A DNA stretch of 5,137 nucleotides from Paracoccaceae bacterium (GCA_021767525.1 JAASTF010000247.1:1-5137), one strand, 5' to 3'. Shown: positions 1-5,137, counted from the first letter of the stretch. Translations and numbers: made by a program. Notes: generated by a model not told the origin, from the letters alone.

Positions 1-910
1 CCAGCGCCGGCTTGATCAGGTTGGCCGCATCCATCGCGCCATCCGTCTTGCCCGCACCCACCAGCGTGTGCATCTCGTCGATGAACAGGATGATTTCGCC
101 AGCGGCGGCAGTGATTTCGCTCAGGATCGCTTTCAGGCGCTCTTCGAATTCGCCGCGATATTTCGCCCCGGCGATCAGCGCGCCCATATCCAACGCCATC
201 AGCGTCTTGTTGCGCAGCGACTCGGGCACATCACCATCGACGATGCGCAGGGCCAGGCCCTCGGCAATCGCGGTTTTACCCACGCCCGGTTCACCGATCA
301 GAACGGGGTTGTTCTTGGTCCGGCGGCTCAACACCTGCATCGCGCGGCGGATTTCATCGTCGCGGCCGATGATCGGGTCGATCTTGCCTTCGCGGGCGGC
401 CTCGGTCAGGTCACGCGCATATTTCTTCAGCGCGTCATAGCCTTCTTCGGCGCTCGCCGTGTCGGCGGTGCGGCCCTTGCGGATATCGTTGATGGCCTCG
501 TTCAGCTTTTGCGGCGTCACCGCGCCGGCATCCAGCGCATCCTTGGCCTTGGATTTCACCATCGCCAGCGCCATCAGCAGCCGTTCGACCGGCACGAAAC
601 TGTCGCCCGCCTTGGTGGCGATCTTTTCGGCCTCGTCCAGAACGCGGGCCATGCTGTTGTCCAGGTAGACCTGGCTTGCGTCGCCCGTCACCTTGGGCAG
701 TTTGCCCATCGCAACGTCCAGCATTTCGGTCACGCGCTCGGGCGCGCCGCCGGCACGTTTGATCAGGTTGCTGGCCAATCCCTCGGGGTCATCCATCAGC
801 GCCTTCAGCAGATGCTCGGGCACCAGACGCTGGTGATTTTCGCGCATGGCGATGGTCTGGGCGGCCTGGATGAAACCGCGCGACCGTTCCGTGAACTTCG
901 ACAAGTCCAT
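1..910 (-). CDS. clpB: ATP-dependent chaperone ClpB, N-terminal 303 residues (partial)
   Basis: ClpB is a cytoplasmic hexameric AAA+ disaggregase that works with DnaK/DnaJ/GrpE to pull proteins out of aggregates after heat stress. Only the first third is present; the gene runs off the left edge (family length is about 860-870 residues). The protein begins MDLSKFTERS. Residues 1 to about 145 form the Clp-N double repeat, followed by the first AAA+ domain. The Walker A motif GEPGVGKT lies at 206-213, the pore-loop tyrosine (AKYRGEF) at 251, and Walker B (ILFIDE) ends at D278-E279. As I recall the E. coli numbering, these positions coincide with it, which supports both start and identity. Cut off here are the rest of domain 1, the middle coiled coil and the second AAA+ domain. 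The ATG at 910 is preceded by AAGGAGA about 8 nt upstream. The gene is transcribed away from the small plus-strand gene and has a heat-shock promoter candidate upstream. The 5' part is intact, with no frameshift. Confidence 0.97.
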   Translation of the reverse strand, partial: MDLSKFTERSRGFIQAAQTIAMRENHQRLVPEHLLKALMDDPEGLASNLIKRAGGAPERVTEMLDVAMGKLPKVTGDASQVYLDNSMARVLDEAEKIATKAGDSFVPVERLLMALAMVKSKAKDALDAGAVTPQKLNEAINDIRKGRTADTASAEEGYDALKKYARDLTEAAREGKIDPIIGRDDEIRRAMQVLSRRTKNNPVLIGEPGVGKTAIAEGLALRIVDGDVPESLRNKTLMALDMGALIAGAKYRGEFEERLKAILSEITAAAGEIILFIDEMHTLVGAGKTDGAMDAANLIKPAL

Positions 911-988
911 GGCTCTTCTCCTTTTACAAAGCGCCCGGTGTCTTGCGGCGCCCGCTTGGCGGCACGCCCCGGTTCGGGCCTCGTCACC

Positions 989-1018
989 AATGTGTGATCG
1001 CGTCCTGCACCGTTCAAG
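989..1018 (-). promoter_or_regulatory. candidate RpoH (sigma-32 type) promoter for clpB
   Basis: Read on the minus strand, CTTGAA (1018 to 1013) matches the -35 element of sigma-32 promoters. It is followed after 17-18 nt by ACACATT (995 to 989), a partial match to the C-rich CCCCAT/CYAT -10 elements of RpoH promoters. A start near 982 would leave an untranslated leader of about 70 nt before the clpB ATG. Heat-shock control of clpB by RpoH is well established in proteobacteria; assigning it to this exact site is inference. The -35 is convincing, the -10 only fair. Confidence 0.45.
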
Positions 1019-1114
1019 ACCTACCCGTGCGGATAGGTGACCCAGGGCAAACGCATAGGTGGAAAAACCGCCGCGCTTTCACCTTAATCGGACCACATTC
1101 CAAATTTACCACTT

Positions 1115-1136
1115 TGGTTAACAACAGATTAACCAT
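1115..1136. promoter_or_regulatory. candidate CtrA-type response-regulator binding site (TTAA-N7-TTAACCAT)
   Basis: The sequence contains TGGTTAA (1115-1121), seven bases, then TTAACCA (1129-1135), a perfect 7-bp inverted repeat. Read either way it matches the alphaproteobacterial CtrA full site TTAA-N7-TTAAC, and the right half extends to TTAACCAT, the classic strong half-site. It lies 26 bp before the preferred GTG start of the small gene, and its last bases overlap an alternative ATG at 1135. It is about 97 bp upstream of the clpB -35 candidate. Activating CtrA sites usually cover the -35 region. Here that would put the transcript start at or beyond the GTG, so repression, or control of a different start, is as likely as activation. 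Confidence 0.5.
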
Positions 1137-1161
1137 GATGACCAAGGTGAGGAGCTTTCCC

Positions 1162-1428
1162 GTGCATATCCAGGATGTCGAATTCGCCAGCCTTCGTGTC
1201 GAAAAGGGCTTTTGCGAGGCGGTCGTGACACTGCTGACCGACAAGGGCGCCACCCATTGCGCCTGCCGCATCGCCGCCAGCGTCGGCCAATCGCTCAGCG
1301 CGCTTCAGCGTTCGCTGCTGCAAGACGCGTTGCGGCAGCTCCGCCGGATGCCGGAATACCGCCGCAACCTGGCGGACATCACGCTCAGCACGCACCTGAT
1401 CGAAAGCGAGACTCCGCTCGCCGCTTGA
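1162..1428 (+). CDS. conserved-looking small hypothetical protein, 88 aa
   Basis: I do not recognise the family. With the GTG at 1162 as start, the product is an 88-residue soluble protein with no signal peptide or membrane segment. The first half (VEFASLRVEKGFCEAVVTLL) looks like two beta strands. A Cys-x-Cys (HCACR) sits near residue 35, and an arginine- and leucine-rich helical stretch (SALQRSLLQDALRQLRRMPE) fills roughly residues 47-66. The C-terminus is acidic and ends PLAA. GTG 1162 is chosen because AGGAG lies at 1150-1154, exactly 7 nt upstream. In-frame ATGs at 1135 and 1138 would add 8-9 residues but have no ribosome binding site and overlap the CtrA-like element. The frame is open upstream to 943, but no good start is seen there. 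pyrF starts 54 bp after its stop on the same strand, so the two may be co-transcribed. Codon use resembles that of the neighbours. Confidence 0.75.
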   Translation: MHIQDVEFASLRVEKGFCEAVVTLLTDKGATHCACRIAASVGQSLSALQRSLLQDALRQLRRMPEYRRNLADITLSTHLIESETPLAA

Positions 1429-1482
1429 CGCGCGCGGCGTTTCTTTCGACAAGGGCGGCACCGTTGACCACAGGAGCCGCCC

Positions 1483-2178
1483 ATGTCCGATGACCGCCTG
1501 ATCGTTGCCCTCGATGTGCCAAATGCCGTGGCCGGGCTGTCCCTGGCCGAACGCCTGGGCGACACGGTCGGATTCTACAAGATCGGGCTGGGGATGCTGA
1601 CAGGCGGCGGCCTGGCGCTGGCCAACGAGCTTAAGCAAGAGCACGGCAAACGTATTTTTCTGGACATGAAACTGTTTGATATCGGCGCGACGGTGGAAAA
1701 CGCCGTGCGCGGACTGGCACAGTTCGACCTGGATTTCCTGACCGTGCATGGCGACCCGCACGTTGTGCGCGCCGCCAAGGAAGGCGCCGCGGGCAGCCAG
1801 ACGAAAATCCTGGCCGTGACCATCCTCACCTCGCTTGACCGGGGCGACCTGGATGACAGCCTGATCAAACAGGGGGACCTGCCGGCGCTGGTGGCCGAAC
1901 GCGCGGGCCGCGCGTTCGAGGCCGGGGCCGATGGCGTGATCGCCAGCCCGCAAGAGGCCGCGATGATCCGCGCGCTGCCGCAAGCGCAGGGCCGGTTGAT
2001 CGTCACGCCCGGCGTGCGCCCCGCGGGTGCCGACCTGGGCGATCAGAAACGCGTGGCCACCCCGGCGCAAGCAGTGGCACATGGTGTCGATCACATCGTG
2101 GTGGGCCGCCCCGTCTGGCAAGCCGACGATCCCCGCGCCGCGGCCCAGGCCATCGTCGACGAGCTGTCAGCCGCCTGA
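1483..2178 (+). CDS. pyrF: orotidine 5'-phosphate decarboxylase
   Basis: PyrF catalyses the last step of UMP synthesis: it decarboxylates orotidine 5'-monophosphate to UMP, as a cytoplasmic TIM-barrel homodimer. The 231-residue protein is of full family length. The first strand is LIVALDVP (6-13, with D11). The catalytic charge network is K33 (YKIG) plus the DxKxxD signature D61-K63-D66 in LDMKLFDIG. TVHGD (87-91) follows, then VTPGVRP (174-180), and the phosphate-gripping VVGRPVW with R209 closes the barrel. No key residue is missing. The start ATG has AGGAG at 1472-1476, 6 nt upstream. The gene follows the small hypothetical gene on the same strand. Its last 12 bp overlap the end of the convergent Nudix gene. 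Confidence 0.97.
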   Translation: MSDDRLIVALDVPNAVAGLSLAERLGDTVGFYKIGLGMLTGGGLALANELKQEHGKRIFLDMKLFDIGATVENAVRGLAQFDLDFLTVHGDPHVVRAAKEGAAGSQTKILAVTILTSLDRGDLDDSLIKQGDLPALVAERAGRAFEAGADGVIASPQEAAMIRALPQAQGRLIVTPGVRPAGADLGDQKRVATPAQAVAHGVDHIVVGRPVWQADDPRAAAQAIVDELSAA

Positions 2179-2598
2179 CCGCCCGGCGGTTTGCAGATAC
2201 AGGCGCAGCCGTTCCTTGAAGGGTGGAATGCCCAGCGGATCGGCCAGGTAGGCATCGGGCGACATCAACGCCCAGCCCTGCCCCTCGTCGCCCAAGGCGA
2301 TGCGGGCGGCCGCATCCGCGGGCAAGTGCGCCACCAAGAACCAGCCCCTTTCGCCATCCGGCCGCACAAAGGCCCGTTGCCAGATCAGCGCGCTTTCCGG
2401 CACCTCCAGCCCCAGCTCCTCTTGCGTTTCGCGCAGCGCACAGGCCGCGGGCGTCTCATCCCCCTCGCGCCCGCCACCGGGAAAATCCCAATAGCCCGGC
2501 CAGGGCAGGCCGGCAAAGACATCGCGCCGGATCACCGCCAGATCAGGCCCCAGGAAAAGCGCCAGCTTGGCCCCGATGAAATCGCTGTCGTCCTGCAT
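2167..2598 (-). CDS. Nudix family hydrolase
   Basis: Nudix enzymes hydrolyse nucleoside diphosphates linked to another moiety, such as oxidised dNTPs, ADP-ribose, NADH or dinucleoside polyphosphates. The 143-residue protein carries a complete Nudix box: G42-x5-E48-x7-R56-E57-T58-x-E60-E61-x-G63-L64, including the metal-binding REx2EE glutamates. The preceding GYWDFPGGG is typical of MutT-like members. Residues 8-25 form the first strands. The C-terminal half has PPFKERLRLYL, a helix common in the fold. Substrate cannot be read from the sequence. The ATG at 2598 is preceded 7 nt upstream by AGGG, a modest ribosome binding site that overlaps the AT-rich near-palindrome shared with dinB. The gene is divergent from dinB (47 bp apart) and overlaps the end of pyrF tail-to-tail. 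A nucleotide-pool cleaning role beside a translesion polymerase is attractive but is only inference. Confidence 0.93.
   Translation of the reverse strand: MQDDSDFIGAKLALFLGPDLAVIRRDVFAGLPWPGYWDFPGGGREGDETPAACALRETQEELGLEVPESALIWQRAFVRPDGERGWFLVAHLPADAAARIALGDEGQGWALMSPDAYLADPLGIPPFKERLRLYLQTAGRSGG
2178..2193 (+). terminator. weak hairpin just past pyrF, possible terminator
   Basis: ACCGC (2178-2182) can pair with GCGGT (2186-2190) around a 3-base loop, followed by TTTGC. The stem is short and the T-run is only three bases, so as an intrinsic terminator it is marginal. It also lies inside the 3' end of the Nudix gene and is subject to that gene's coding constraint. Confidence 0.25.
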
Positions 2599-2605
2599 GG
2601 CGTCA

Positions 2606-2619
2606 CCCTATATAAAGGG
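2606..2619. promoter_or_regulatory. AT-rich near-palindrome in the Nudix/dinB divergent spacer, probable dinB -10
   Basis: CCCTATATAAAGGG is a 14-bp palindrome with one mismatched pair, and the only AT-rich stretch in the 47-bp spacer. TATAAA (2611-2616) makes a good -10 for dinB, with a transcript start near 2623 and a leader of about 20 nt. No clear -35 lies 17 bp upstream. On the opposite strand the same bases supply the AGGG ribosome binding site of the Nudix gene. If that site is used, the Nudix promoter must lie further right, inside the start of dinB. The palindrome could equally be an operator. Confidence 0.4.
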
Positions 2620-2645
2620 GCCAACCCCAACCAGCGCGATATGCC

Positions 2646-3899
2646 ATGCCCGCCCTTTGCCGCGATTGCCTGACCCGGTTCGATGACGGGGCCCGTTGCC
2701 CCGCCTGCGGGCGTCCGCGCATCACCCGCCACCCCGAACTGTGGGACCTGTCCATCGCGCATATGGATTGCGACGCCTTCTATGCCAGCGTCGAAAAGCG
2801 CGACAATCCCGATCTGGCCGACAAGCCGGTGATCATCGGCGGCGGGCGGCGCGGCGTGGTGTCCACCGCCTGCTACGTGGCGCGCATTCGCGGCGTGCGC
2901 TCGGCCATGCCGATGTTCCAGGCGCTGAAACTCTGCCCCGACGCGGTGATCATCAAACCCCGGATGCAGCTCTACGCCGAAATCAGCCGCCAGATTCGCG
3001 CCATGATGGAGGAAATGACCCCAGCCATCGAACCCCTGTCGCTGGACGAGGCATTCATGGACCTGACCGGCACCGCGCGACTGCACGGCCAGCCGCCCGC
3101 CGTCATGCTGGCCCGGCTGGTCAAACGGATGCGCGACGAGCTGGGCATCACCGGCTCGATCGGGCTGAGCCACAACAAGTTCCTGGCCAAGGTCGCCTCG
3201 GACCTGGACAAGCCGCACGGGTTTTCGGTGATCGGCCAGGCCGAAACCGCCGATTTCCTGCGCGACAAGCCGGTGCGCATGATCTGGGGCGTGGGCCAGG
3301 CCACGCAGGCGGCGCTGGATGGCGCGGGCATCCGCACCTTTTCCGACCTGCTGCGCTGGGAACAGCGCGACCTGATCGCGCGCTTCGGGTCGATGGGCAA
3401 CCGGCTGTGGCACCTGGCGCGCGGCCAGGATGCGCGGCGTGTGTCGCGCGATGCGCCGGTGAAATCCATTTCCAACGAAACCACCTTTTCCGAGGACACC
3501 GCCGACCCCGACCTGCTGGACGGGCATATCTGGCGCATGGCCGAAAAGGTGGCCGACCGCGCCAAGGCAAAGGACAAGGCCGGGCGGGTGGTGACGCTGA
3601 AACTGAAACGCGCCGATCACAAGCTGCTGACGCGCCGGCACAGCCTGCGGGATGCCACGCAAATGGCCGACGTGATCTATCGCAACGCCCGCGCGCTGTT
3701 CGACCAGACCGATCACAAGACGCCGTATCGCCTGCTGGGTGTGGGCCTGTCGGATCTGTGCGGGGCCGAGGCGGCGGACCTGTCGGGCGACTTGCTGGAT
3801 CCGCAGGCGCGCGCCCGCGCAAGGGCTGAACGTGCCACCGACGAGATTCGCAAAAGGTTTGGCGACGACGCGATCCTGAAAGGCCGCGCGCTGCGCTGA
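2646..3899 (+). CDS. dinB: DNA polymerase IV (Y-family, DinB) with N-terminal zinc ribbon
   Basis: This is an error-prone Y-family polymerase that copies past damaged bases during replication stress. The 417-residue protein opens with a CxxC-x9-CxxC zinc-ribbon signature (C5, C8, C18, C21) absent from E. coli DinB (351 residues) but, as I recall, common in alphaproteobacterial versions. The polymerase follows. The first metal aspartates D41 and D43 are in HMDCDAFYASVE, with Y46 at the steric-gate position. The STACYVARIRGVRSAMP finger motif lies at 73-89, and the catalytic pair D134-E135 is in LSLDEAF. GLSHNKFLAKVASDLDKP follows at 173-190, helix-hairpin-helix IWGVG at 213-217, and the little finger from about 270 on. 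All catalytic residues are present. No canonical QLxLF clamp-binding motif is seen near the C-terminus. The start is ATG 2646 because the ribbon begins there; no ribosome binding site precedes it. No SOS-type GTTC-N7-GTTC box is visible in the spacer. Confidence 0.96.
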   Translation: MPALCRDCLTRFDDGARCPACGRPRITRHPELWDLSIAHMDCDAFYASVEKRDNPDLADKPVIIGGGRRGVVSTACYVARIRGVRSAMPMFQALKLCPDAVIIKPRMQLYAEISRQIRAMMEEMTPAIEPLSLDEAFMDLTGTARLHGQPPAVMLARLVKRMRDELGITGSIGLSHNKFLAKVASDLDKPHGFSVIGQAETADFLRDKPVRMIWGVGQATQAALDGAGIRTFSDLLRWEQRDLIARFGSMGNRLWHLARGQDARRVSRDAPVKSISNETTFSEDTADPDLLDGHIWRMAEKVADRAKAKDKAGRVVTLKLKRADHKLLTRRHSLRDATQMADVIYRNARALFDQTDHKTPYRLLGVGLSDLCGAEAADLSGDLLDPQARARARAERATDEIRKRFGDDAILKGRALR

Positions 3900-3902
3900 T
3901 GG

Positions 3903-4766
3903 CTATTCGGCGGCCAGCGGCAGGTCGCGCGCCCGGCCGATTTCGGTGATCCGGGCAATCACCCGGGTCAGCAGGCGCTGCATCTCGTTGAAATTGCCGT
4001 TGGGGCGCACAAGCTGCTCGTTCATGTAAAGCGCGCGGTCGATTTCCACCTGAACCACGTGCTGGCGGCGGGTGGGGCGGCCGTAATGCTGCGCGGTAAA
4101 TGCGCCCGCGAAGGGCGCGTTGCGCACCACGGTCAGGCCCGCCTCGGCAAAGATCGCTTCGATCTGGTCGACCACCTCGGCGCTGGCCGACGCGCCGAAC
4201 CGGTCGCCCAGAACCACCTCGGGGCGGCGGACCCCGGCGCGGGCGATCCCATCCATCGCCTCGTGCGGCATCGAATGGCAGTCGATCAGGATCGCCTCGC
4301 CGAAACTGGCCAGCGACTCGTCCAGCAGCCGGCGCAGCGTTGCGTGATAGGGCCGCCAATAGGTGTCGATGCGGTGCTGCGCCTCGGCGCGGGGCAGCTT
4401 GCCGCTATAGATCGCGCGCGCGCCCGCCACGACGCGGGGCACCACGCCCAGCCCCGATGCGATGCGCGGATTATGGGCCGGGGCGCGCACATCCTCGATC
4501 AAGGCCGGGTCCAACTCGTCGGCGCTGCGGTTCAGGTCGACAAAGGCGCGCGGCGCGCCGGCCAGCAGCAAGGGCGCGCCATGCTGCGGGGCTGCCGCGA
4601 ACAGCTTGTCCACAAAGGCATCCTCGGACGAGCGGATGGAATGCTCGTCCAGAACGGTGCGGCGCATGAAACTCCAGGAATAATCCCGCCCGCTATGGGG
4701 CGAGGCGAAAACCGCACTGGTGGTGCGCTTTTGCGGGTTAATCAGATGATAGGCGAGTTTCGGCAT
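3903..4766 (-). CDS. N-formylglutamate amidohydrolase
   Basis: The family hydrolyses N-formyl-L-glutamate to glutamate and formate, the last step of the longer histidine-degradation route (HutG-type), in the cytoplasm. The 287-residue product shows the family hallmarks in order: VFASPHSGRDY (19-29, with H24), RSSEDAFVD (45-53), AFVDLNRSADELDP (74-87), YWRPYHATL (136-144), and IDCHSMPHEA (161-170, with H164), with the Zn-hydrolase-like pattern intact. I prefer ATG 4766 because homologues begin with a short MPxxAYxL-like stretch just before the first strand. A GTG at 4799 would add 11 residues and has AAGG 8 nt upstream, so it stays possible. No other hut gene is visible. Related paralogues act on other N-acyl amino acids, so the substrate is probable, not certain. 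The gene converges on dinB with a 3-bp gap. Confidence 0.9.
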   Translation of the reverse strand: MPKLAYHLINPQKRTTSAVFASPHSGRDYSWSFMRRTVLDEHSIRSSEDAFVDKLFAAAPQHGAPLLLAGAPRAFVDLNRSADELDPALIEDVRAPAHNPRIASGLGVVPRVVAGARAIYSGKLPRAEAQHRIDTYWRPYHATLRRLLDESLASFGEAILIDCHSMPHEAMDGIARAGVRRPEVVLGDRFGASASAEVVDQIEAIFAEAGLTVVRNAPFAGAFTAQHYGRPTRRQHVVQVEIDRALYMNEQLVRPNGNFNEMQRLLTRVIARITEIGRARDLPLAAE

Positions 4767-4833
4767 CCCGGCGCATCCAACCTGGTGTTCGTGAACCACA
4801 ACATAGACCTTTTCATCGCGATACCAAAAGCCC

Positions 4834-4862
4834 TTGATCCCCCTGCCGACTCCTTTTATAGG
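4834..4862 (+). promoter_or_regulatory. candidate sigma-70 promoter for tRNA-Val/rpmJ
   Basis: TTGATC (4834-4839) resembles a -35 element. It is followed by TTTATAGG (4855-4862), giving a 15-17 bp spacer depending on which hexamer is used as -10. The start would fall near 4868, about 60 bp before the tRNA and just before the paired hairpins. This is the best-looking plus-strand promoter between the amidohydrolase gene and the tRNA, judged by eye only. Confidence 0.4.
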
Positions 4863-4872
4863 AACGCGAACC

Positions 4873-4890
4873 GGCGCGGATTTCCGCGCC
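4873..4890 (+). repeat. hairpin 1 upstream of tRNA-Val (perfect inverted repeat)
   Basis: GGCGCGGA (4873-4880) and TCCGCGCC (4883-4890) are perfect inverted arms, forming a 7-bp stem with an ATTT loop. The T-rich stretch TATTTGTT follows from 4893, so on the plus strand this resembles a weak intrinsic terminator or attenuator. Its right arm shares four bases with the next hairpin. Confidence 0.6.
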
Positions 4891-4907
4891 CCTATTTGTT
4901 AGGGGCG
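4887..4907 (+). repeat. hairpin 2 upstream of tRNA-Val, overlapping hairpin 1
   Basis: CGCCCCTA (4887-4894) and TAGGGGCG (4900-4907) are perfect 8-bp arms around the 5-base loop TTTGT. The left arm starts inside the right arm of hairpin 1, so the two structures cannot both form fully. No T-run follows. It may be an alternative leader fold, a processing signal or a bidirectional structure; function is unknown. Confidence 0.6.
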
Positions 4908-4926
4908 ATGAAAGTGTCGGCATCAC

Positions 4927-5001
<75 letters not shown>

Positions 5002-5011
5002 TGAATTCACT

Positions 5012-5025
5012 GTCCCCTCGGGGAC
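5012..5025 (+). repeat. short GC hairpin between tRNA-Val and rpmJ
   Basis: GTCCCC (5012-5017) and GGGGAC (5020-5025) are perfect inverted arms, giving a 5-bp stem with a CTCG tetraloop. No T-run follows, so it is not a standard intrinsic terminator. It could mark tRNA 3' processing or slow transcription before rpmJ. Confidence 0.45.
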
Positions 5026-5071
5026 GACCTGCAATGGCGCACGCCCGCGCCGCGACGAAAGGAGAGGACCG

Positions 5072-5137
5072 ATGAAGGTCAAGAACTCGCTCCGCTCGCT
5101 CAAGCAGCGTCACCGCGACTGCCGTGTCGTGCGCCGC
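5072..5137 (+). CDS. rpmJ: 50S ribosomal protein L36, N-terminal 22 residues (partial)
   Basis: L36 is the smallest protein of the large ribosomal subunit; it binds 23S rRNA late in assembly. The visible residues MKVKNSLRSLKQRHRDC, then RVVRR, match the start of the 41-residue, cysteine-poor form (YkgO-like and usual in alphaproteobacteria). The zinc form has CxxC around residues 11-14; here the RHRDC segment is longer and has one cysteine, C17, so a zinc-free protein is expected. The start ATG is preceded by AAAGGAGAGG (GGAG at 5061-5064, 7 nt upstream), a strong ribosome binding site. About 19 codons are missing beyond the right edge. Confidence 0.93.
   Translation, partial: MKVKNSLRSLKQRHRDCRVVRR

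Noticed and set aside
68..997. Long open frame antisense to clpB
   Set aside because: The minus strand encodes a textbook ClpB here. The antisense frame shows no family features and is typical of open shadows in GC-rich genes.
1021..1038. Imperfect hairpin CCTA...TAGG in the clpB upstream spacer
   Set aside because: It has one mismatch and a tiny loop, no T-run, and lies upstream of the promoter candidate; it is likely chance in GC-rich DNA.
1135..1137. ATG at 1135 as start of the small gene
   Set aside because: It has no ribosome binding site and is embedded in the CtrA-like repeat, while GTG 1162 has a well-spaced AGGAG.
1129..2121. Long minus-strand open frame across the small gene and pyrF
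   Set aside because: PyrF with all catalytic residues is on the plus strand; the antisense product is low-complexity His/Gln/Arg/Ala-rich and has no recognisable domain.
2599..2645. SOS (LexA) box for dinB
   Set aside because: No GTTC-N7-GTTC or GAAC-N7-GAAC pattern is present in the spacer.
2532..3716. Minus-strand open frame antisense to dinB
   Set aside because: It mirrors the DinB codons and runs into the start of the Nudix gene in another frame; no motif supports it.
3148..4359. Arg/Pro/Ala-rich minus-strand frame spanning dinB and the amidohydrolase gene
   Set aside because: It is a codon-bias shadow; both real genes in this stretch have intact conserved motifs.

Overview
The window is GC-rich and reads as ordinary chromosomal DNA from an alphaproteobacterium, most likely the Rhodobacterales (Roseobacter/Paracoccaceae group). 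This rests on codon use, on the sequence style of PyrF, of the polymerase IV with an N-terminal CxxC zinc ribbon and of the N-formylglutamate amidohydrolase, on a cysteine-poor L36, and on a CtrA-like TTAA-N7-TTAAC element. Genus and species cannot be fixed by eye.

Layout from left to right: (1) the 5' third of clpB on the minus strand, running off the left edge; (2) a 251-bp clpB/orphan-gene divergent spacer with a heat-shock-type promoter candidate for clpB and a near-perfect CtrA-type site; (3) a short orphan gene of 88 codons followed by pyrF, both on the plus strand; (4) a Nudix hydrolase gene on the minus strand whose end overlaps the end of pyrF by 12 bp; (5) a 47-bp divergent spacer with an AT-rich near-palindrome; (6) dinB on the plus strand; (7) an N-formylglutamate amidohydrolase gene on the minus strand, ending 3 bp from dinB; (8) a spacer with two overlapping, mutually exclusive hairpins; (9) tRNA-Val(GAC) with encoded CCA; and (10) the first 22 codons of rpmJ (ribosomal protein L36), running off the right edge.

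The genes are mostly housekeeping: protein disaggregation (ClpB), pyrimidine synthesis (PyrF), nucleotide clean-up (Nudix), translesion synthesis (DinB), histidine-type amino-acid catabolism (N-formylglutamate amidohydrolase) and translation (tRNA-Val, L36). They do not form one pathway. Genes alternate strands with almost no spare sequence, and both convergent junctions lack room for a conventional terminator.

I found no mobile element, CRISPR array, defence cassette or convincing new system. The points most worth a second look are the CtrA-like site in front of the orphan small gene, that orphan protein, the alternative hairpins upstream of tRNA-Val, the shared control region between the Nudix gene and dinB, and the zinc ribbon on the polymerase.
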